A stretch of 64,000 nucleotides of DNA. Origin: JANTGF01 sp963750735. Its GTDB lineage: Bacteria; Bacteroidota; Bacteroidia; Bacteroidales; VadinHA17. The stretch covers positions 219,946 to 283,945 of the forward strand of contig CAVVRY010000001.1 in assembly GCA_963750735.1 (NCBI GenBank), in the 5' to 3' direction. This document shows positions 9,292-18,158 of this stretch, one piece after another. The translations under genes and the position numbers were made by a program. Numbering within the stretch: the first letter of the stretch is position 1; every line of letters begins with the position of its first letter. Below the pieces are notes generated by a model, which was given only the letters and a program-made list of their open reading frames with translations, made no database searches and was not told the DNA's origin.

Positions 9292-9882
9292 TTAAATTTC
9301 AACTTTTTTTACTCTTTTCTTTATTATTGAGGCAATTAAGAAAGCTATCATTGTCGCCAAAACAAATAGGAAAACAAAGAGTCCACGTGAAATTCCAAAG
9401 GTTTCCATTACTGTAACCGGGCCTAATTCTCCCCCGTAATATATTCCCTCTAACAATGGAAAGGAGACAGAGAAAATTAAAATGCCAATGTAAAGTCCAG
9501 CTGTAAAAAACAAGGCATCGAGTTTGCCAATTGCAACTCCTGTAAAGCTGGTTCCAGGGCAATATCCACCCATGATAAATCCTAATCCCATTACTACTCC
9601 TCCAACTATTATTGATGTAGTAAAAGTAGGAAGGATAAAAATCTTGGTGAGATCGATCCAGTTCATGTAATCAAAATACACCAACCCAATCATAGCTACC
9701 ATGGTGGCTGTCATAAATACTCTTAAAACTACAAAATCATACCCATAAAACACACCTGCTAACTTTCTGGCTGAAGAAAAGCCACTTGATTCAAGAATAT
9801 ATCCAAAAGCAACACCTATTAAAAGGGCAATAACCATATTCCATTCAGGTGAAATAATTCCTTGACTAACTAATGGTCCCAT
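9292..9882 (-). CDS. YeeE/YedE family transporter, half-size subunit B
   Basis: The 196-residue protein has about five membrane segments and the family's Cys motif GGYCPGTS (about residues 105-112). YeeE/YedE (TsuA-type) proteins move thiosulfate or other small sulfur compounds and normally carry two such Cys halves in one chain of about 350 residues; here the second half is a separate gene immediately upstream. It starts 27 bp after the other half and is followed by the rhodanese pair, so co-transport and sulfur transfer are likely linked. Confidence 0.86.
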   Translation of the reverse strand: MGPLVSQGIISPEWNMVIALLIGVAFGYILESSGFSSARKLAGVFYGYDFVVLRVFMTATMVAMIGLVYFDYMNWIDLTKIFILPTFTTSIIVGGVVMGLGFIMGGYCPGTSFTGVAIGKLDALFFTAGLYIGILIFSVSFPLLEGIYYGGELGPVTVMETFGISRGLFVFLFVLATMIAFLIASIIKKRVKKVEI

Positions 9883-9909
9883 ATCTTATTATTATCTATA
9901 ATTTAAATT

Positions 9910-10446
9910 CTAAATCCACAATTTCCTAAAGAAATAGGCAAACAAATAACCTGATCCGAAAATAAGGATCATTGCCAAAAAGCCGGCTGTTGCCATTGTA
10001 GCTGTACCACTCAGTGCAGCGCCACTAGTACAACCACGACCAAACTGGGATCCAAAACCAAAGAAAATTCCTCCCAGTGTTGCAAAAATTAAGCGTGTTT
10101 TAGCCGTGATTTTCGGTGGATGCTCTACCCTGAATTTCTTAACCCGACCGGCAACCAATCCTGAAATAAAGGCCCCAAAAAAGATTCCAATACTTTCAAA
10201 AACCAACCAGTTATTCATAGGATTTTTACCTCCACTGAGAAACTTCTTGAAATACCCTTGATTCTCAGCATAAGAGGGAGCAATATGATCAACCGTTGAA
10301 ACAACTGTACTTTTTACAGCACCACTTGCACCCATGCCTCTTCCGCTAATATAAATCGTGAGTAGCAGTAACAGTCCCAGCAATACTCCTCCAAAATAGG
10401 GATTGATATATTGCCTGGATCTTTCTTCTAAATTCTTTGCTTGCAT
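9910..10446 (-). CDS. YeeE/YedE family transporter, half-size subunit A
   Basis: The 178-residue membrane protein has the second YeeE/YedE signature, FGRGCTSGAALSG (about residues 135-147), and four to five hydrophobic segments. Together with the downstream gene it makes up a full YeeE/YedE transporter. It begins 21 bp after the psrC stop and belongs to the same minus-strand operon. The substrate (thiosulfate or another sulfur compound) cannot be told from sequence. Confidence 0.86.
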   Translation of the reverse strand: MQAKNLEERSRQYINPYFGGVLLGLLLLLTIYISGRGMGASGAVKSTVVSTVDHIAPSYAENQGYFKKFLSGGKNPMNNWLVFESIGIFFGAFISGLVAGRVKKFRVEHPPKITAKTRLIFATLGGIFFGFGSQFGRGCTSGAALSGTATMATAGFLAMILIFGSGYLFAYFFRKLWI

Positions 10447-10467
10447 ATTATATTTTTTTATTCTTTA

Positions 10468-11410
10468 CTAATATAAATACCTTGTTATCTGACCTGCCTC
10501 AACCATAATAAAACGGAACATTATTCCACCAAATAGAATTAATATGGCGGGAATTGCCACCGGTACTTTATATCCTCTAAGTTCCATAATTTCAAGAGAA
10601 GCCGGAAAGATTAATCCAAGTAGTATTACGAATACCCAAAAGATACGGTAAATTCACCCCCCATGAATAGTTCAGCAGCGTTGATCTGAACTTCTGTTGA
10701 AGCCATAAAACCCATAAATAAATGAACAATAAAAAACAACTCCACACCGATAAGTACCAGGTCAATCTTACTAAAAAGCATTCGTTCGGCATGATTCCTA
10801 GACATCCACATAATAGTTGCAGCACCTGTTGATAACCCGGAGGTTAGAAATAATGGCCCTAACAATGATGTATTCCAAAGTGGTCTGGCATTAAAAGCTG
10901 ACAACAATATTCCCGTATAAATACCCAAAATGACTGAAAGTAATACAAGGGCCCAGGCCATATGTTTTCTGAACTTAATGGCAAGTTTCTCAATATCATA
11001 AAGGATTTTAAGACGCCAATCCCATGATGGCACCAACTCTCTCATGAAACTTGCACTCCATATAAAAGCCAATGGAGTTATAAGCATAAGAGTCCAGGCT
11101 CCCCATGACATTGGAGATGTAATCCTGATTGTTGTATACAACTGCCAAAAGAAAAGCTTATTTTTTAAATCAATAAACAAGAAAAACAAGCCAATAACCA
11201 ATGCAGGTGCAGCTAAAAAGGTAGCCCATTTCACTGCAGTTGGTAATTCTTTTTCTTTTCCGAGATATAAAATACAAGCCTGCAAAAAAGAGTATACCTG
11301 CTGCCAATCCCACCAAGGAAAAAGTACACAGGAATTGGCCAATGCCATAAATGCAATTGGGGATCAATTCCAGGATTCATTCTACCGCTAACTATTATTT
11401 CTTCGTTCAT
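10468..11410 (-). pseudogene. psrC: PsrC/NrfD-type quinone-reactive membrane subunit, three frameshifts
   Basis: The protein reconstructed from three frames is about 313 residues. It starts MNEEIIVSGRMNPG at 11410, continues HWPIPVYFFLGG, then LAAGILFFAGLYFISRK, then ELPTAVKWATFLAAPAL and on through eight to nine membrane segments to MVEAGQITRYLY with TAG at 10468. An extra G near 11295 and an extra A near 11240 break the N-terminus. A missing base (probably T) near 10645 breaks the C-terminus. NrfD/PsrC subunits exchange electrons between menaquinone and the FeS subunit. Each break is a single base and the hydrophobic pattern is kept, so the gene may be intact in the real genome. Confidence 0.82.
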
Positions 11411-11428
11411 ATCGAAATTATTATTGTA

Positions 11429-11964
11429 TTAGATCAAATAAAAAATTTGTGGTTTTGTACCTGCTTCTGGTGCTAGAGTCTTAAATTTTCTTTTGGCAAT
11501 CATCTTAGATACATCACTATTTGGATTATCAAGATCTCCAAAATACATACACTTAGTAGGACATACTGATACACAGGCAGGATCCTGTCCTTTCTCTACT
11601 CTGTGTAAACAGAAAGTGCATTTATCAACATATCCTTCTGGATGTGAATATCTTGCATCATAAGGACAGGATTCAATACAGGCACCACAACCTATACATT
11701 TATTGAGGTGTAACCAATACAACTCCTCCTTCAACAATATGGCTGGCTCCTGTTGGACAACACCGTACACATGGAGAATTATCACAATGATTGCATCTCT
11801 CTGTTCTGATTTCCAGTTCGAGATGTGGGATAGGATCCTGCAACACTCTCAACTACCCAATCGCGACAGTAACCGATTGGTACATTATTTTCAGTTTGGC
11901 ACGCAACCACACAGTCGCTGCAACCGACGCACTTTTTAGTGTCTATAGCCATTGCATATCTCAT
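11429..11964 (-). pseudogene. psrB: PsrB-type 4Fe-4S electron-transfer subunit, two frameshifts
   Basis: Reconstructed length is about 177 residues. Start MRYAMAIDTKKCVGC at 11964 overlaps the psrA stop (ATGA). The frame is lost after GSYP (extra base near 11845), reads RTERCNHC and CVRCCPTGAS in another frame, and is lost again after VTP (extra base near 11700), then resumes NKCIGCGACIESCPYDA to a stop at 11429. All four ferredoxin-type Cys clusters are present once both breaks are corrected. It passes electrons between the PsrA molybdenum subunit and the NrfD-type membrane subunit. Confidence 0.85.
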
Positions 11965-14207
11965 GACGCAACCTCCTTTTTTGGATCATTTAGGATAAAA
12001 GTGACAAAATTTCCTCGCATGCCTGTACCACCCATAATGGGATCAGTCATCACATGTGTAACCAATTCAGAATCACTGGCACCTTTTCCATAAGCTCTGG
12101 TAAGTTTTTTTTCCAAATGGCCAAAACCATGGATCATATAAACTGAGTCCCAACGGATTCTTTCGGTGACCCGAACTTTAATCGGAAAAGAAGAAACCAC
12201 TCCGTCCTGATTTTTCAACCATACATACTGTCCATTGATCAGATCCCAGATTTTGGCAACACGGGGATTTACCCAGACAGAATTTTCATCCATCAAATCA
12301 GTCAGATTTGGATTATTGGCGGTACGACTGAAAGTATGCATTGGTGCCCTTCCATAATTAAGTCGGTAATAGCCCGGTGAAGGTTCAGGGTGATGCGTAT
12401 ATTCAGGAAGAGGATCAAAACCTTCATTTGCCAGTTCTGTAGAATAAAGTTCGATTTTTCCAGTATTGGTATTAAATTCAAAATCTTCTCCATCCAAAGA
12501 ATATAGGTCATTATATTCCCTGGGCAATTTTTTAACTCCCAGTACTTTCATTTCTTCCAATGATGAACCCACTTCCTTTAACTGCCAATCCAGCATTTCC
12601 TCAATGGTATTCCACTTAAAATATTCTTCTAAACCAAGTCTTTTACCCAGTTCTTTAGCAATCCAGTAATTCGGTTTGGAGTCATACTTTGGCTCAACAG
12701 CAGGCATCCGCAAAGCAATATGGGGCTCTCTGTGTGGTGAAGTTCGAATGTTATCGTAGCGCTCAAGATAAGTACACTCTGGTAATATTACATCCGCATA
12801 CCCGGTAATATCCATAGGCATAGTATCAATTACCACCAGAAAATCAAGATTATTAATCGCTTCAATTGTTTTTTTCTGATCGGGCAGGGCGGCCAAAAGA
12901 TTAGTTCCATAAACAAACCAGGCCCGAAGATTACAAGTTAAATCAGGGTTCGGTATCGTTGCATCACAAACCCCGGTTGTTAAAACCTCATGTACCAGAT
13001 TATACTGACCCGGAAAAGCATCTTTCCAGGATTTATTTGGTTTTGGATAAGGTGGAGCTGGATATTTTGGCAAATGAACTGTTTCTGGATTAAAAAAACC
13101 TCCTCTTCGTCCCCAGGACCCCAATAAAGCATTTAAGATGGCAATGGCTCTTGAACGCTGGGTATCATCACCATACCAGGTTACATGTCTTCCGGGATGA
13201 ATGATGACAGATGGAGAGGCAGCAGCCATTTCCCTAGCAGTTTTCCTTATTATATCAGGTTCTATAGTTGTTATTCCATAAGCCCATTCAGGGGTCATAT
13301 TTTTTACATGGTTTTTAAGCTGGTCAAACCCATAAGCATACTTCTGTATATATTCCTTATCATATATCTCTTCCTTTATAATTACATGTATCCAGGCCAG
13401 CAACAAGGCCATATCTGTTGCCGGCTTGATAGGTAACCAAAACTTTGAATGAGATGCTGCTGTAGAGAAACGGGGATCAACGGTAATGATGGTAGCCCCT
13501 TTATCAATAGCCTCCGACATTTCCTGAATTTGTCCGTTATGCATATTTTCTCCTATATGCGATCCAATCAGTACTAAACATTTAGTATCTCTAATGTCTG
13601 TTCTTTCAGGAGACAATACCTCTTCACCAAATGTAGCAGCAAAAGCAACTTCACGGGGTCCGCGACATTGTGCAAAAGAAGGAGCTGTAATATTTGGTGA
13701 ACCATAAGCTTTAATCAGATGTGACATCATTTTCCCGCCTGTACCATGAGAAAATAAAGCAATGCATTCAGGACCAGTTTCTTCTTTAAATTTAGTAAGC
13801 TTTTTAGCTATAAGGTCAAATGCCTCATCCCAAGAGGCTTCCCTAAAACTTTGGTTCCCAGGCTCCCCAACTCTAATTAAGGGCTTCTTTAAACGATCTT
13901 CATCATAATACATCCCTATACCACCTGTTCCTCTGGGACACAAACGACCATTACAATGAGGATCATCATCATTCCCTATAATTTTAATAATTTTTCCATT
14001 TTCATCTCTGTAAGTCCACCCGGCACATTTCCAGAAACAAACTTCACAATAAGTAGGAAATCGCTCGTGAGCAACAGGCTTATTCTTATTTTTCTTAAAG
14101 AGAGCACCTGAATCTTTTCCATTAGCAATTTTTACAGTACTAAGTCCAAGGGCTAAAGCACCTGTTCCAACAGCTGAGATTTTTATAAAATCCCTCCTTG
14201 TTTTCAT
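11961..14207 (-). CDS. psrA: Molybdopterin oxidoreductase, PsrA/PhsA-like catalytic subunit
   Basis: The 748-residue bis-MGD enzyme is exported by the Tat route: twin Arg in TRRDFIKISAVG at the start. The FeS site is C54-x2-C57-x3-C61-x28-C90 (CPRG). A Cys at about 181 in FAQCRGPRE is placed to ligate Mo, as in polysulfide, thiosulfate and related sulfur reductases. The C-terminal molybdopterin-binding domain includes VWVNPRVAKIWDL. Uninterrupted, unlike the two partner genes behind it. The direction (polysulfide or thiosulfate reduction versus sulfur-compound oxidation) cannot be decided; the SQR and YeeE neighbours point to sulfur chemistry rather than arsenate or nitrate. Confidence 0.88.
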   Translation of the reverse strand: MKTRRDFIKISAVGTGALALGLSTVKIANGKDSGALFKKNKNKPVAHERFPTYCEVCFWKCAGWTYRDENGKIIKIIGNDDDPHCNGRLCPRGTGGIGMYYDEDRLKKPLIRVGEPGNQSFREASWDEAFDLIAKKLTKFKEETGPECIALFSHGTGGKMMSHLIKAYGSPNITAPSFAQCRGPREVAFAATFGEEVLSPERTDIRDTKCLVLIGSHIGENMHNGQIQEMSEAIDKGATIITVDPRFSTAASHSKFWLPIKPATDMALLLAWIHVIIKEEIYDKEYIQKYAYGFDQLKNHVKNMTPEWAYGITTIEPDIIRKTAREMAAASPSVIIHPGRHVTWYGDDTQRSRAIAILNALLGSWGRRGGFFNPETVHLPKYPAPPYPKPNKSWKDAFPGQYNLVHEVLTTGVCDATIPNPDLTCNLRAWFVYGTNLLAALPDQKKTIEAINNLDFLVVIDTMPMDITGYADVILPECTYLERYDNIRTSPHREPHIALRMPAVEPKYDSKPNYWIAKELGKRLGLEEYFKWNTIEEMLDWQLKEVGSSLEEMKVLGVKKLPREYNDLYSLDGEDFEFNTNTGKIELYSTELANEGFDPLPEYTHHPEPSPGYYRLNYGRAPMHTFSRTANNPNLTDLMDENSVWVNPRVAKIWDLINGQYVWLKNQDGVVSSFPIKVRVTERIRWDSVYMIHGFGHLEKKLTRAYGKGASDSELVTHVMTDPIMGGTGMRGNFVTFILNDPKKEVAS

Positions 14208-14302
14208 ATTAAAAGTATTTAATATTTATTCAATTTTTTCATAATATATTTTAGTGTATAAATATTTATATACATTAAATTGATTACGAAAATATGGAAA
14301 AT

Positions 14303-14310
14303 CAAAATTA
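14303..14310 (-). promoter_or_regulatory. Putative -7 promoter element of the psr operon
   Basis: On the minus strand this reads TAATTTTG, an exact match to the Bacteroidota sigma-ABfr -7 consensus TAnnTTTG, about 95 bp before the psrA start. No clear -33 TTTG is at the usual distance. Chance matches are common in such AT-rich DNA. Confidence 0.35.
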
Positions 14311-14541
14311 TATAGTATCATCAAGAAATGTTATACAATACATTTACCCTTAACAACTGCTTTACAGGTGCTTATGGATCTTATTTTGAATTAGATTAGT
14401 TAAAAATAGGTCGTTTTAATCCTAGTTTTTTATAATTTATTTTGCTGTTTTTACATCGAAAATTCCAAATATTTTTCAGAATTTTTAATGCGTCGTTTTG
14501 ATATAAAAAATATGACAAATAGTTGACTTAAATTTCCCAAA

Positions 14542-14565
14542 ATTTTGAAGAATTTGATTCAAAAT
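14542..14565. promoter_or_regulatory. Inverted repeat upstream of the Rieske/cytochrome operon
   Basis: Perfect 8-bp arms ATTTTGAA and TTCAAAAT separated by 8 bp, 24 bp in all, about 65 bp before the Rieske start codon. Size and symmetry fit a dimeric regulator such as one of the two Crp/Fnr proteins encoded nearby, but no such link is shown. Confidence 0.35.
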
Positions 14566-14629
14566 AGGTGTTATATGACAGAATTTTACAGGTAGAAAAA
14601 TTAGTATTTTTATCAATTAAAATTATTAG

Positions 14630-15037
14630 ATGCATTCTTCAAAGAAGATATCCAGAAATAAATTCTTAAAAATTCTTGGAGCTATATTAGTTATCCCATC
14701 AATTTATTCCTGGATTTTTTCTGTGAAAAGACATAAGATTATTAATTCCGGGCCAGGAGAATTGATAGTTCCTTTGGAATTACCCAATGGAATTTCTTTT
14801 ATTGAAGATGTTATAATCCATAATACCTCTGATGGGCTAAAAGTTTTTTCATCAAAATGTACTCATCTGGGATGCAAGATTGACCATTTAGAAAATAATA
14901 AGCTCATTTGCCCCTGCCATGGATCTGAATATAATACCGATGGAAGTGTTAGCAAGGGTCCTTCAAAGAAATCGCTTACTTTACTTGAATACTCAATCGA
15001 AAGGGAAAAAGGTAATTTAATTATAAAACTTTCCTAA
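14630..15037 (+). CDS. Rieske 2Fe-2S protein
   Basis: The 135-residue protein has one N-terminal membrane helix (about residues 13-31), then a Rieske fold: CTHLGC at 77-82 and CPCHGS at 94-99, so C77/H79 and C94/H97 are the cluster ligands and C82/C96 the disulfide pair. This is a small quinol-oxidising Rieske subunit as in bc-type complexes. Its stop codon overlaps the start of the cytochrome b fusion gene (TAATG), so the two are co-translated and almost certainly form one complex. Confidence 0.93.
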   Translation: MHSSKKISRNKFLKILGAILVIPSIYSWIFSVKRHKIINSGPGELIVPLELPNGISFIEDVIIHNTSDGLKVFSSKCTHLGCKIDHLENNKLICPCHGSEYNTDGSVSKGPSKKSLTLLEYSIEREKGNLIIKLS

Positions 15038-17793
15038 TGATTAAGAAATACTGGCATAAAATCCACCATTTTATCTTTTTTGACACCTACGGATTTATGT
15101 CAATAGGGGTATTTTTGATTTGTGTAATCTCAGGTATACTATTAGCTATTCCCTTCGACATAAATAACCCTTATTCTTCGTTGGGTTCGATGTTGATAGG
15201 AAATCCATGGGCTGTATTTTTTAGAAACCTACATTATTGGAGCGCTCAGATTTTTCTCATTCTAACGCTTCTTCATGCCTGGGAATATATAAAACAATCG
15301 AAAACAATTATTGTAAAAAAAGGGATTTGGTTTCGACTTACAATTTCCTTGGTTTTTACCTTCTGGGTTATGCTTTCGGGTTTCATTTTAAAAGCCGATG
15401 CGGATAGTCTTCAGGCAAGGAGAATACTTGAGGCTTTAATTTCATCGATTCCATTCTTTGGGGAAATAATTTCCTACTCTGTTTTAGGTACTGAGGGTGA
15501 TTTTCAGATTATCTATGTTCATCATATTGCTACAACAACGATTTTCCTTGCGATAATAATTTTTGAACATGCACGAACCATTTGGGGAAAACTAAAAACT
15601 TTTTTAATTCTGTTAATTTTTACAGGGATTATTTCTTTCATTTTTCAGGCTCCCCTGCATAATAACTATAATCCAATTATGAAGGGTCCATGGTATTTTC
15701 TTGGGCTACAGGAAATATTACATTGGCTCAGTAATCCAGCAATATCTTTAATTATCATCCTTTTTATTATCGTATTGATTTATTATATCCCTCAAATCCA
15801 TAAAAGGTATATTGTTATTATTAAACGAATTTTGCTATACTCTTTTTACATTTACATACTTCTCACAATTATTGGATATTTCTTTAGAGGCGAAAACTGG
15901 AAGTGGGTCTGGCCATGGAAAACTACTAGTTTTGAACAGATTCATACTCCTTTCAGTTTAGATCCAATAATCTTTGATTTTAATGAGGAATCTATTTCAG
16001 AAAATAACATACCGGAAGTTCTTGACCGAAAAGAATCATGCTTAATCTGTCATGAGGGGATGCAAGGATTTTCACCTGCTCACAATCCCAAAGCTATAGG
16101 TTGCATTTCCTGTCATGGAGGAAATTCATTTGCAATGAATGCCAATCAGGCTCATCGCGAAATGATACTTATCCCCGGGAACTTAATTGATGCCTCAAAA
16201 AGTTGCGGCACCATAAATTGCCATCCGGAAATACCTGATAGAGTTGACAAATCTATTATGTCAACACTAAGTGGGATAATAAGTGTTAATCGTTTTGTTT
16301 TTGATGAATCTTCTTCCCTTTCTGAATTGTCAAATGTTCATGATCTTGGACAATCTGCAGCAGACAATCATTTGCGTGACCTTTGTGCTGCCTGCCATCT
16401 GGGGAACGATAAACTTATTATTGGTCCGATTACAGAATTATCACGTGGAGGAGGATGCAATGCCTGCCACCTGAACTATTCGCCCTATGCAATGATCTCA
16501 TGGAACAATTATGTTCAGGCCGGAAAAAAAGATACTGCGAATTTGAAATTTCATCCCTCATTATCAGTTAAAATAACAAAGGACCATTGTTTTGGTTGCC
16601 ATAGTCGGTCAGGAAGAATATCGACCAGTTATGAAGGGTGGCATGAAACACAGATGAATAAATCAGACGTTATTGGCCAGAATCAATACAGAGTTTTGGA
16701 AGATCAAAGAGTATTTACCTTTATCCAGGATGACGTCCACCATAAAAAGGGAATGGACTGCATTGATTGTCATAATTCTTACGAACTAATGGGTGATGGA
16801 AATATTTACCTGCACAAAGAAGCCCAGGTAAAAATCAAATGTGATGACTGTCATTTTGAAGAAATACCAGCAACAACTACTATTGAAGAACTTGATAATG
16901 AATCAAATAAAATATTCGAATTAAAGAAAAACAATAGAGAGGATGAAAGGTTTATAGTAGGGGAAAAATCAGGCTTTCCTCTTTTAAACACTTTCGTAAC
17001 ACAGGAAGATTCAGTATATATGGTTGGGAAAATAACAGGGAATAAACATCCTCTGGCACCTCCGGCTGATGTGTGCACCAAGGGAACTGCTCATGATCAT
17101 CTAAGTTGCAGTGCATGTCATACTTCATGGGCCCCAAGATGCCTTGGTTGCCATAACGAATATGAAGCAAGAACCCCAGGATATGATATTTATGCAAATA
17201 AAGAAACCAGAGGATCATGGATAGAGTTTGTTGGCAAATTTCTGGCAAGTCCTCCTACCCTGGGTGTTGAAGCAGATACTTCAGAAGATGGCACAATATA
17301 CAAAACTATAAAAACAGCTGTTCCAGGTATGGTTTTAACCATAGACAAAAGTACATATACTCACAAAAATGACCCGGAGGAGTTTATATTCAAACGACTT
17401 TTTGCCCCTACCGAACCACATACTATTCAAAGCCAGGGCAGAAGCTGCCGCTCCTGTCATAATGATCCACTGGCAATCGGATATGGGGAAGGCACTTTAA
17501 ACTATGATAAGGTAAATGGCAAATGGACATTTGTAGCAAAATATGAGTTAAATAAATATGACAGATTACCTGAAGATGCCTGGACTGGCTTTCTAACAGA
17601 CAATCCGAAAAATGCCTCGACCAGGGATAATTTCAGGCATTTTACATTGGACGAACAGAGGAACATACTTACTGTAGGTGCCTGTTTAAGTTGCCATGAA
17701 GAAAGTTCAAAGGAAATGCAGGAAAGTCTAAATGATTTTGAGTCTATTCTAAAAAAGATAAGCATCTCTTGTGTTTTACCCAAATGGAAATAA
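15037..17793 (+). CDS. Cytochrome b fused to a 12-haem cytochrome c
   Basis: The 918-residue protein has two parts. Residues 1 to about 295 are a cytochrome b/b6-like membrane domain with haem-ligand pairs H66/H80 and H162 or H163/H178, and GPWYFLGLQE at 217-226 in the place of the quinol-site PEWY motif. Residues about 335-890 carry 11 CXXCH motifs (from CLICH at 335 to CLSCH near 885) and one CX4CH (CGTINCH), so up to 12 covalent haems. With the coupled Rieske protein it forms an unusual bc complex in which the cytochrome c1 role is taken by a fused multihaem wire. The C-terminal part should be outside the cytoplasm. Intact, no frameshift. Confidence 0.9.
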   Translation: MIKKYWHKIHHFIFFDTYGFMSIGVFLICVISGILLAIPFDINNPYSSLGSMLIGNPWAVFFRNLHYWSAQIFLILTLLHAWEYIKQSKTIIVKKGIWFRLTISLVFTFWVMLSGFILKADADSLQARRILEALISSIPFFGEIISYSVLGTEGDFQIIYVHHIATTTIFLAIIIFEHARTIWGKLKTFLILLIFTGIISFIFQAPLHNNYNPIMKGPWYFLGLQEILHWLSNPAISLIIILFIIVLIYYIPQIHKRYIVIIKRILLYSFYIYILLTIIGYFFRGENWKWVWPWKTTSFEQIHTPFSLDPIIFDFNEESISENNIPEVLDRKESCLICHEGMQGFSPAHNPKAIGCISCHGGNSFAMNANQAHREMILIPGNLIDASKSCGTINCHPEIPDRVDKSIMSTLSGIISVNRFVFDESSSLSELSNVHDLGQSAADNHLRDLCAACHLGNDKLIIGPITELSRGGGCNACHLNYSPYAMISWNNYVQAGKKDTANLKFHPSLSVKITKDHCFGCHSRSGRISTSYEGWHETQMNKSDVIGQNQYRVLEDQRVFTFIQDDVHHKKGMDCIDCHNSYELMGDGNIYLHKEAQVKIKCDDCHFEEIPATTTIEELDNESNKIFELKKNNREDERFIVGEKSGFPLLNTFVTQEDSVYMVGKITGNKHPLAPPADVCTKGTAHDHLSCSACHTSWAPRCLGCHNEYEARTPGYDIYANKETRGSWIEFVGKFLASPPTLGVEADTSEDGTIYKTIKTAVPGMVLTIDKSTYTHKNDPEEFIFKRLFAPTEPHTIQSQGRSCRSCHNDPLAIGYGEGTLNYDKVNGKWTFVAKYELNKYDRLPEDAWTGFLTDNPKNASTRDNFRHFTLDEQRNILTVGACLSCHEESSKEMQESLNDFESILKKISISCVLPKWK

Positions 17794-17804
17794 TTTATTC
17801 ATTT

Positions 17805-18128
17805 TTAAAATAATCGAATAAAAAAAGGTGAGACAAAAGCCTCTCCTTTTTCAAGAGAACACTTCATATACTTAACCACCGTATTGGCTGAATCTGATTG
17901 CCAGCCAAAAAAAGCTTCGTCATAAACTTTTACATTCTTGTAGTTTAGCATGTCGGCAAATGTAAAAAATACAATTCCCGCCCTCACACTGGTTTTATAG
18001 TAGAGTATTATTTCTTTATCAGAAGTAATACCTTTTGGTTTAAATAGTCCGGCCAGTTCATCTATTGATTTCATCATAGATTTATCATCCATTACCGGGC
18101 TAAACTCAAAATGTAACGCATTGGGCAT
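17805..18128 (-). pseudogene. Rhodanese C-terminal fragment, catalytic Cys replaced
   Basis: 107 codons resembling the second half of a rhodanese domain: the preceding in-frame codons plus the start read GHMPNALHFEF (family GHIPGA motif), then DKEIILYYKTSVRAG where an active enzyme has Cys in place of the second Tyr, then YKNVKVYDEAFFGW. The N-terminal half is missing: the open frame begins right at the stop of the crp/fnr gene 30 bp upstream. It is either a remnant of a truncated sulfurtransferase gene or a very short degenerate one. It ends 11 bp from the convergent cytochrome gene. Confidence 0.6.
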
Positions 18129-18158
18129 ATGACCTTTCCTAATAGTAGTTTCATCTGA

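Larger units (their letters stand above)
14208..14629. other. Divergent regulatory region between psrA and the Rieske gene
   Basis: 422 bp of very AT-rich DNA without a convincing gene. A Bacteroidota -7 match for psrA (TAATTTTG on the minus strand) is at 14303-14310. An inverted repeat, ATTTTGAA at 14542-14549 and TTCAAAAT at 14558-14565 with an 8-bp spacer, lies about 65 bp before the Rieske start. No structured RNA is apparent. Confidence 0.6.
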
